From Planctomycetaceae bacterium UBA6894 (GTDB lineage: Bacteria > Planctomycetota > Planctomycetia > Gemmatales > Gemmataceae): 11,128 nucleotides of DNA. Shown here one piece after another: positions 6,242-11,128 of this stretch. The first letter of the stretch is position 1. Each line of letters starts with the position of its first letter. The notes below the pieces were generated by a model. It was given only the letters and a program-made list of their open reading frames with translations, did no database searches and was not told the origin of the DNA. The position numbers were made by a program, and so were the translations under genes. The stretch covers positions 1 through 11,128 of the forward strand of contig DKBS01000126.1 of assembly GCA_002451275.1 (NCBI GenBank). The letters are read 5' to 3'.

Positions 6242-7483
6242 ATGCAGAAGTTGACAGCGCTGTCGGGACTGGTGCTGGCCTGTCTGGCGCTTTTCCCCCC
6301 CGGACGGGCCCTGGCCGACCGGGGCTACTTTGGCGGGGATTCCCGTGAGGCCCAGAAGTATGGTTGGCTGTCGAGCTACCAGGAAGGCCTGGACCAGGCC
6401 CGCAAGCTGCGCAAACCCATGATGCTGGTGTTCAGGTGTGTGCCCTGAACGGATTGCCACGAGTTCGACGGGCAGGTTGTCCGTCTGGAAAAACTCGGCA
6501 AAGAAGCGAACAAATTTGTTCGGGTGCGTGTGACCCGTATCGAAGGGGCTGACCTCAACCAGTTCAAGTTTGACTATGACCTGACCTTCATGGTGTTTTT
6601 TCTCGACAGCGAGGGCCGGATTGTTTCCCGCTATGGCGGGCGCGACATGAAGGACGCGGACAACCGGCAGTCGCTGGAGGGCCTGGCCCATGTGATGCGG
6701 GAGGTGGCGAGGACTGCCGCCGAGGAACCCGACCGGGTGATTCCCAAACCGACCGGCCAGCCCGTTTTTGCGGAGCGGCTGGGCGGCGGGGGTAGGGGGT
6801 GCATGCACTGCCACCAGGTGCAGGAAGCCATCAACCGGAATCTGGCAAGGAACTTTGATTGGGACCCGGAGACGCCCTGGCGGTACCCGTTGCCTGAAAA
6901 CATTGGCGTGCGCCTGCATGTGGACCGGGGAAATCTGGTGGAAAAGGTGCAGGCCGATTCGGCAGCGGCCAAGGCCGGGATCCAGCCGGGTGACAAGATC
7001 AGGCAGGTGGGGAACATTCCTGTGCTCTCCTTTGCGGACATGCAGCAGGGCCTGGAGGAGGCGCCCCGCGAGGGGAAACTGAGTCTGGTCTATCGGCGGG
7101 ATGGGAAGGATAGGGAGGCGACCCTGCAGCTTGCACCCAGGTGGAAAAAGACGGACATCACCTGGCGCACCTCGCTGCGTGGGCTGATACCCACGGTTCC
7201 GCTGGCTGGCAAGAACCTGACGGCCGAGGAAAAAGCCAGCCTCGGCCTGCCTGCGAAGGCCCTGGCCTTCCGTCAGCGCGACAGCATCCCCCAGACTGCA
7301 AAGGATGCCGGTATCAAGCCGGGAGACATTGTCCTGGGGGTGGAGGGCAGGGATTTGGAGATGGATGTGTATGGTTTTCAGGATTGGGTTCGCAGGGAAT
7401 TTCTGATCGGGGACACGCTGAAGGTGAGCCTGATGCGTGACGGGAAGCGGATGGTTTTGCCGGTGGTTCTGGGACGCCGCTGA
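6242..7483 (+). CDS. Thioredoxin-like/PDZ selenoprotein (TGA read as Sec)
   Basis: Exported redox protein of 413 residues counting one selenocysteine. The ATG at 6242 follows a GGGGGTG ribosome site; a GTG at 6230 is less likely. Residues 1-25 are a signal peptide (ALSGLVLACLALF core, ALA|D). The thioredoxin-like domain (about 40-165) has the usual KPMMLVF strand, then C66-V-P-U69-T-D-C72, where residue 69 is TGA at 6446-6448. Past the TGA the same frame continues to 7483 with good domain content: GADLNQFKFDYDL, FFLDSEGRIVSRYGG, a CxxCH motif (187-191, CMHCH) that could attach haem c, and two PDZ domains (about 219-300 and 338-413, with AGIQPGD and AGIKPGD). From memory, automated annotation uses the family name Trx7/PDZ domain-containing (seleno)protein. 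PDZ domains suggest it binds protein C-termini; U-x-x-C suggests thiol-disulfide or peroxide chemistry. It is followed 23 bases later by the second EF-hand gene, probably one operon. The alternative is a nonsense mutation. Confidence 0.87.
6449..6496 (+). promoter_or_regulatory. Bacterial SECIS element (bSECIS) after the Sec TGA
   Basis: Just after the TGA (6446-6448) the mRNA can form an upper stem of 7 pairs, 6467-6473 (GACGGGC) with 6479-6485 (GUCCGUC), one of them G-U, closing the apical loop AGGUU (6474-6478). Loop onset is 25 bases after the UGA. Known bacterial SECIS elements have a small apical loop with an early G, about 16-37 bases downstream, and the E. coli fdhF loop also carries G-G-U, contacted by SelB. 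A lower stem GAGUU/AACUC (6461-6465 with 6492-6496) may extend it. A competing fold pairs 6449-6453 with 6480-6484. Confidence 0.75.
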
Positions 7484-7494
7484 TGTGCGGCAAG

Positions 7495-7500
7495 AGGAGG
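7495..7500 (+). promoter_or_regulatory. Ribosome binding site that fixes the EF-hand/Spy-like gene start
   Basis: AGGAGG lies 6 bases before the ATG at 7507. An earlier in-frame ATG at 7483 overlaps the stop of the preceding gene but would place this site inside the coding region and put a non-hydrophobic MCGKRRCV extension before the signal peptide. The site therefore favours 7507. Confidence 0.8.
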
Positions 7501-7506
7501 TGTGTG

Positions 7507-8670
7507 ATGCGTGCGACTGTGAAAAGTTTGTGGATGGCGGCTGCTGTGGGACTGATGCCAGGCCTGGTGATGGCCCAGCCCCCGGAGCGGGGCGGCGGTG
7601 GCGCTGGTGGTCCCAGTGGCCCCGGTAGCAACCCTGGCCAGATGATTGAGCGTCTGAAAGAGTTGGACGCCAACAAGGATGGCAAGATCAGCAAGGACGA
7701 GGTGAAGGACAACGAAAGACTGATGCGCCTCTTCGAACGCATGGATGCGGACAAGAACGGCGAGTTGACCAAGGAAGAGATCCAGAAGGTGCTTTCCCAA
7801 ATGGAAGCCCTGCAGGGGGGCGGGGGCCGCGGGCGCGGCCCTGGTGGAGAGGGGCGCGGTGAGCGGGGTGGCCGGGGCGAGCGCCCGGATGAGGACCGTG
7901 GCCCCCGCGGCATGGGCCCCAGAGGTCCCGGCGGCCCGGGTGGCTTTGGGCCCTTTGGCGGGCTGATCCCACCGCAGATGATGGAGCGATTGAACCTGAG
8001 CGGCGAACAGCGCGAGAAGGTGGGTGCCCTGCAGCGGGACTTCATGGCCAGGCAGGAGGAAATGGGCCAGCAGGCCCAAAAGAAGCTGGAAGAGGTGCTT
8101 ACCGAAGAACAACGCGAACAGTTCCGCAGGATGCGCGAGGAGATGCAGCCCGGCGGCCGTGAGGGGGGCCGCGGGAGTGACCGGCCCCGTGGCGAGGCCG
8201 GCCCCGAAGGCGGTCGTCGGCCTGAGGGAGTGCGCTCCGCACCGGATCGCCGGGATAACGAGGAAGGTGCCCCGCAGCCTCCCGGGGGCGAAGGCCCCCG
8301 TCGGGGTGGGGAAGGCCGGGGGCCGGGTGGTCCCGGAGGATTTGGCCCCGGCGGTCCTGGTGGCCCCGGCGGTCCCGGTGGTTTTATGATAATGATGCCC
8401 CAACCCGGGCAGTTGCTGCCACCCCCCGTGGTAGAGCAACTCAAGCTCACCGGTGAGCAGAAGGAAAAGTTGGAGAAGCTGCAAAAGGAAACCACCGAGA
8501 AGCTGGAGAGCATTCTCACCGAGGACCAAAAGGCCCGCATGAAGGAAATGCGTGAACGCATGCGAGGCTTCGGCGGTGCCGGCGGTCGCGGTCCTGGTGG
8601 ACCGGGAAGCCCTGGCGGTCGCGGTCCGGGCGGTGAAGGAGGCCGACCCCCGCGTCCCAATCAGGATTGA
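7507..8670 (+). CDS. Exported EF-hand protein with two CpxP/Spy-like LTxxQ modules
   Basis: Predicted periplasmic protein of 387 residues. Residues 1-23 are a signal peptide (LWMAAAVGLMPGLVMA|Q). Two canonical EF-hand loops form a pair: D54-E65 (DANKDGKISKDE) and D80-E91 (DADKNGELTKEE). A Gly/Arg-rich linker leads to a charged helical module at about 154-213 (RLNLSGEQREKV... and VLTEEQREQF). A second Gly/Pro-rich linker leads to a related module at 304-354 (QLKLTGEQKEKL... and ILTEDQKARM). These match the LTxxQ helical pattern of periplasmic CpxP/Spy-type proteins, which act as chaperones or sensors of envelope stress in enterobacteria. The two modules look like an internal duplication, with about 10 extra residues in the first. 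The C-terminus is Gly/Arg/Pro-rich. It follows the selenoprotein gene by 23 bases and ends at a strong terminator, so the two are likely co-transcribed. EF-hands are certain; a chaperone role is inference. Confidence 0.88.
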   Translation: MRATVKSLWMAAAVGLMPGLVMAQPPERGGGGAGGPSGPGSNPGQMIERLKELDANKDGKISKDEVKDNERLMRLFERMDADKNGELTKEEIQKVLSQMEALQGGGGRGRGPGGEGRGERGGRGERPDEDRGPRGMGPRGPGGPGGFGPFGGLIPPQMMERLNLSGEQREKVGALQRDFMARQEEMGQQAQKKLEEVLTEEQREQFRRMREEMQPGGREGGRGSDRPRGEAGPEGGRRPEGVRSAPDRRDNEEGAPQPPGGEGPRRGGEGRGPGGPGGFGPGGPGGPGGPGGFMIMMPQPGQLLPPPVVEQLKLTGEQKEKLEKLQKETTEKLESILTEDQKARMKEMRERMRGFGGAGGRGPGGPGSPGGRGPGGEGGRPPRPNQD

Positions 8671-8688
8671 TGTGGATGGCTGAGAACA

Positions 8689-8734
8689 CAGGAGGGGCCG
8701 GATGGTGAATACTATCCGGCCCCTCCTGATTTTT
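8689..8734 (+). terminator. Strong rho-independent terminator
   Basis: Perfect 15-base arms 8689-8703 and 8714-8728 extend by three more pairs (one G-T) to a GAAT loop, and the plus strand then runs ATTTTTA (five T at 8730-8734). It starts 18 bases after the EF-hand/Spy-like stop and ends the selenoprotein operon. The hairpin is also 24 bases beyond the stop of the convergent helicase, but lacks a T-run in that direction. Confidence 0.92.
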
Positions 8735-8752
8735 ATCCCGCCAAGCGGTTGG

Positions 8753-10198
8753 TTAGCGCGGTCCGCCGCGTGCTGGCTTGCGGGGGCCACCCTTGCCGCC
8801 GCGTCCGCGGGGAGGGCCACCCGGGCCGCTGGGCCTGCCGGGGCCACCGCCAAAACGAGCCGGACCCGATCGACTGCCATACTTCACCGGGCCGCCCTTG
8901 CCAGCCGGGCGCCTGCCACGGTTGCCAAAGCCTGGGCCACCGCTGGGAGGGCCGTCAAAATCGCCCCGGGGGCCGCCACGGAAGCCTTCCGCAGGGGCAC
9001 GGTCATCGAAGGACTCGAAGTCTTCCTCGTTCTGGGGAGGCAGATTGATGGGCAATTCCGCCAGCAGGGCCGGGTCGATGCGGTCCACCGGGATCTTGCG
9101 ACCGCTGAGGCGTTCTATGGCCCCCACCAGGCGCCGCTCCTCGGGCTGGCACAGGGAGACCGCCTTGCCGCTGTTGCCGGCCCGGCCGGTCCGGCCGACG
9201 CGGTGGACATAGGTTTCCGGGTCACCCGGCATGTCGAAGTTGATGACATGGCTGATGCCGTCCACATCGATGCCGCGGGCGGCGATATCGGTGGCCACCA
9301 GCACGCGGGTGCGTCCGTTCTTGAAGTCGAACAGGGCCTTGATGCGGGCGTTCTGCCGCTTGTCGCCGTGGATGGCGCCGGAGGGAATACCCGAGCGTGA
9401 CAGCACGGTGGCCACGCGGTCGGCGCCATGCTTGGTACGGGTGAAGACGATAGCCCGTTCCGGCTCGTTGATGCGGAAGTAGGCGGTCAGTGTGGCGTTC
9501 TTCGCCTCGCGCGGGACGATCAACACCGATTGCTCGATGATCTGCATCGGCGTCTTCTCGGGCTTGATCTCCACGCGGACCGGGTCCTTAAGCAGCGACC
9601 TGGACAACTCAACGATGGGCCCCGGCATGGTGGCGGAGAAGAGCATGTTCTGCCGCTTGGCGGGCAGCGCCGCGGTGATGAACTTCAGGTCGGGCGCGAA
9701 GCCCATGTCGAACATTCGGTCCGCCTCGTCAAGCGTGAGCATCTCTACGGCCGACAGGTCGATCAGCCTCTGGCGCATCAGGTCAACCAGGCGTCCGGGC
9801 GTGGCGATGAGGGCGTCCACGCCGTTGCGCAGTGCGCGCGTCTGGATTTCCTGGCTGATGCCGCCCACGACTGCGATCACGCGCAGAGGAGTCTTGCGGC
9901 CATAGGCGATGAAGCTGTCGCGAATCTGCATGGCCAGTTCGCGGGTGGGCGCGATGACCAGCGCGCGGATGGGGCGCCTGGCACCTGGCTTGGGCAGTGC
10001 CCCCGCGAACAGGCGGTGGATGCTGGGCAGTGCGAAGGCGGCGGTTTTGCCGGTGCCGGTCTGGGCGATGCCAAGCACATCGCGACCTTCCAGGGCGGCG
10101 GGGATGGCGCCTGCCTGGATGGGGCTAGGGGTGGTGTAACCTTCGGCCTCGACGGCCTGGAGTACCGGTTCAATCAAACCAAGTTCACTAAAAAGCAT
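8753..10198 (-). CDS. DEAD-box ATP-dependent RNA helicase, RhlE-like
   Basis: Cytoplasmic RNA helicase of 481 residues that uses ATP to unwind short RNA duplexes in ribosome assembly or mRNA turnover. All core motifs are intact: Q motif (F3 and PSPIQ, 24-28), motif I AQTGTGKT (45-52), PTRELA (84-89), TPGRL (133-137), DEAD (157-160), SAT (188-190), IHGDK (277-281), ATDIAARGID (302-311) and HRVGRTGRAG (332-341). The start is the ATG at 10196-10198, directly before the Q-motif region (MLFSELGL), although no good ribosome site precedes it. From about 400 the tail is a Gly/Pro/Arg/Lys-rich segment with RGG-like pieces, typical of RhlE-type proteins and likely to bind RNA non-specifically. It converges on the EF-hand/Spy-like gene, sharing its terminator region. 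The class is certain; the exact subfamily (RhlE rather than DbpA/SrmB/CsdA) is judged from overall sequence character. Confidence 0.95.
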   Translation of the reverse strand: MLFSELGLIEPVLQAVEAEGYTTPSPIQAGAIPAALEGRDVLGIAQTGTGKTAAFALPSIHRLFAGALPKPGARRPIRALVIAPTRELAMQIRDSFIAYGRKTPLRVIAVVGGISQEIQTRALRNGVDALIATPGRLVDLMRQRLIDLSAVEMLTLDEADRMFDMGFAPDLKFITAALPAKRQNMLFSATMPGPIVELSRSLLKDPVRVEIKPEKTPMQIIEQSVLIVPREAKNATLTAYFRINEPERAIVFTRTKHGADRVATVLSRSGIPSGAIHGDKRQNARIKALFDFKNGRTRVLVATDIAARGIDVDGISHVINFDMPGDPETYVHRVGRTGRAGNSGKAVSLCQPEERRLVGAIERLSGRKIPVDRIDPALLAELPINLPPQNEEDFESFDDRAPAEGFRGGPRGDFDGPPSGGPGFGNRGRRPAGKGGPVKYGSRSGPARFGGGPGRPSGPGGPPRGRGGKGGPRKPARGGPR

Positions 10199-10568
10199 GG
10201 GCGTGCGTATCCATCAGGTCAAGGGAATAGACCACCGGGCACACCAGCGAGGTGTGAGGTCGGCGGTTCCAGGACCGAATGAATGGAGCGCTTCGCGCCC
10301 GGAAAAAGACATTGGCCTGGCGAAATCCAGTGCCAAACTAACCGGGCAAATGGACTTGTTCATGGATGTTAACAGAAAAGGAACAGGTCACCCAATGGCA
10401 AGTGGCGAGTTCCCCCGGCAGTTCGGGGCAGGTTTTGTTCCGGTTATGCGCTGCGTCCCCCGAAAAGGCCTGTTTTTCACCGTGGAAAAAACATCGTAAG
10501 AATTCGCCCGGGCCTTCGCTGGTAACCGGGGGGGAGCGGTGCGCCCCCCCCCGCTGGAGGGTGGCGCC
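10199..10568. other. 370-base gap with divergent leaders
   Basis: No credible protein gene fills this stretch; the open frames across it on both strands have implausible composition. A hairpin CACACC-AGCGA-GGTGTG (10240-10256) would lie in the helicase leader. On the plus strand TTTTCA (10474-10479) and TAAGAA (10497-10502), 17 bases apart, form a weak promoter candidate for the small gene at 10569. The remainder shows nothing I can name. Confidence 0.4.
10528..10550 (+). promoter_or_regulatory. Very GC-rich hairpin before the small gene
   Basis: Seven G (10528-10534) plus AGC pair with GCG plus seven C (10541-10550), with one A-G mismatch and a GGT loop. The C run continues to nine bases (10544-10552). 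It ends only six bases before the GGAGGG ribosome site of the 40-codon gene, so it could influence translation or act as an attenuator. No T-run follows. Confidence 0.4.
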
Positions 10569-10691
10569 ATGTTCGATTGGGATCGGCTGCATTTCTACTG
10601 CGAATGGATCGCATGGATGGTGCTTTTGCCGCACCGTGCGGTGATGGGATTGGTGTTCGGCGACTGGTGGAGCCATTTGCTCGACGGTTAG
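10569..10691 (+). CDS. Possible Trp-rich 40-residue small protein
   Basis: A short frame of 40 codons from ATG at 10569 to TAG at 10689-10691. It is preceded by an excellent ribosome site, GGAGGG at 10556-10561, 7 bases from the ATG. The product has five Trp (positions 4, 13, 16, 33, 34), an acidic start (MFDWDRLHFY) and a hydrophobic stretch at about 13-30 broken by P-H-R at 21-23. It could be a membrane-associated small protein. I recognise no family. The frame lies between a possible promoter and the sigma-gene terminator. The strong ribosome site is the main evidence; conservation is untested, and the transcript could instead be non-coding. Confidence 0.45.
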   Translation: MFDWDRLHFYCEWIAWMVLLPHRAVMGLVFGDWWSHLLDG

Positions 10692-10698
10692 CCTCCCC

Positions 10699-10745
10699 AA
10701 AAAACACCATCGCCCCGGGGCCTTGCGGCCGGCCGGGGCGATGGT
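10699..10745 (-). terminator. Rho-independent terminator of the sigma factor gene
   Basis: Perfect 13-base arms 10706-10718 and 10733-10745, with further GGCC pairing inside, are followed on the minus strand by six T (10704-10699). It begins 26 bases after the sigma-gene stop at 10772. The hairpin also follows the small plus-strand gene by 14 bases, but has no T-run on that side. Confidence 0.9.
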
Positions 10746-10771
10746 CCATCCGGGAAGGATGTGGGCGACGA

Positions 10772-11128
10772 TCAGGGCATGTCCAGCGACTGCTCGGTGG
10801 CCAAGTGGCGCAGCTTGCGCATGCTGCGGGCGTGCAACTGGCGCACGCGCTCCTTGGTGATGCCGAATCGCTGGCCGATCTCTTCCAGCGTCATGCCGCG
10901 GTCGCGGGCGGTCTGCTCGCCGCCGGGGTTGATGCCGGCCCGCATGCGGATGATCTCGCGCTCGCGGGGGTCCAGCTTGCCCAGCAGGGTGTTGACGCTC
11001 TCGGCGACCAGCTCCTGGCGGGAGAGGATCGACTGCTCGTCGGTGCGGGCGTCGGGGCTGAGCATCAGCACCTCGTCCTGGCCGGTGACGAAGCGCTCGC
11101 GGCGCTGCATCTCGTCGGGCACGCTGCG
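10772..11128 (-). CDS. Sigma-70 family RNA polymerase sigma factor (C-terminal part)
   Basis: The last 118 codons of a sigma-70 family factor; the frame is open through the window's right end, so the true start lies outside. The visible part corresponds to the end of region 3 and region 4. LDPREREIIRMRAGI is region 4.1 and MTLEEIGQRFGITKERVRQ, continuing LHARSMRKLRHLA, is the 4.2 helix-turn-helix that reads the -35 element. The spacer INPGGEQTARDRG between 4.1 and 4.2 is somewhat longer than in RpoD, and the chain ends ...EQSLDMP rather than with the usual RpoD tail. It is therefore a group 1-3 sigma factor, not an ECF type, but the group cannot be fixed from this fragment. It ends at its own terminator and converges on the small gene. 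Confidence 0.92.
   Translation of the reverse strand, partial: RSVPDEMQRRERFVTGQDEVLMLSPDARTDEQSILSRQELVAESVNTLLGKLDPREREIIRMRAGINPGGEQTARDRGMTLEEIGQRFGITKERVRQLHARSMRKLRHLATEQSLDMP

Noticed and set aside
6446..6448. TGA as an ordinary stop or a disabling mutation
   Set aside because: The frame stays intact and well conserved in character beyond it, the codon is exactly at the redox position, and a SECIS-like hairpin follows.
6227..6919. 230-codon open frame on the minus strand across the start of the selenoprotein gene
   Set aside because: It has no recognisable domain and mirrors the real gene. A naive caller might pick it because the plus-strand gene seems broken by TGA.
7314..8880. Two long Pro/Ala/Ser-rich open frames on the minus strand (448 and 500 codons)
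   Set aside because: They are antisense shadows of GC-rich Gly/Arg codons in the EF-hand/Spy-like gene; low-complexity composition, no domain, and they run through the terminator hairpin.
9428..10282. 284-codon plus-strand frame opposite the helicase
   Set aside because: Shadow of a gene with all DEAD-box motifs on the other strand.
10338..10700. 120-codon minus-strand and 92-codon plus-strand (10366-10644) frames in the helicase-sigma gap
   Set aside because: No ribosome site, odd composition and no domain. The minus-strand frame begins in the sigma terminator region.
1..11128. Defence system, prophage, insertion sequence or biosynthetic cluster
   Set aside because: No transposase, integrase, nuclease, methylase, toxin or assembly-line enzyme was found, and every sizeable gene is explained by envelope or housekeeping families.

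Overview
The window looks like chromosome from a GC-rich planctomycete, most likely of the Gemmata type. The inference rests on family content: an outer-membrane barrel resembling the planctomycete-specific BBP7 family, a secreted sulfatase with a CSPSL-type active site, a PQQ-type beta-propeller with a WPQWRGP entry motif, two exported EF-hand proteins with long Gly/Pro/Arg-rich stretches, and a thioredoxin/PDZ protein. No rRNA, tRNA, CRISPR array, transposase or integrase was seen.

Layout. A secreted EF-hand protein (46-1560, minus) and a membrane-anchored beta-propeller protein (1836-3194, plus) diverge from a short AT-rich promoter region. The propeller gene converges on a BBP7-like barrel gene (3287-4552, minus), with a strong hairpin between them. 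Upstream of the barrel gene on the same strand lies the sulfatase (4816-6135, minus). Divergent from the sulfatase is a two-gene unit: a thioredoxin/PDZ gene (6242-7483, plus) and a second exported EF-hand protein with CpxP/Spy-like helical modules (7507-8670, plus). That unit ends at a textbook terminator. Beyond it lie a RhlE-type DEAD-box RNA helicase (8753-10198, minus), a 370-base gap, a possible 40-residue Trp-rich protein (10569-10691, plus), and the 3' end of a sigma-70 family gene (10772-11128, minus) that runs out of the window.

Main result. The thioredoxin/PDZ gene is interrupted by an in-frame TGA at 6446-6448, and every sign points to selenocysteine. The TGA sits inside a redox motif (C-V-P-U-T-D-C). 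The frame stays open for 344 more codons with conserved domains. A stem-loop 25 bases downstream has a 7-bp stem and an AGGUU apical loop, matching the bacterial SECIS pattern. A standard gene caller would split this gene into a 68-residue fragment and a truncated PDZ protein.

How the genes work together. Six of the eight main products carry export signals or anchors, so most of the region serves the periplasm or cell surface: redox chemistry, calcium-binding scaffolds, a barrel in the outer membrane and sulfate-ester hydrolysis. The helicase and sigma factor are cytoplasmic information-processing genes and probably unrelated neighbours. I see no defence or mobile system.
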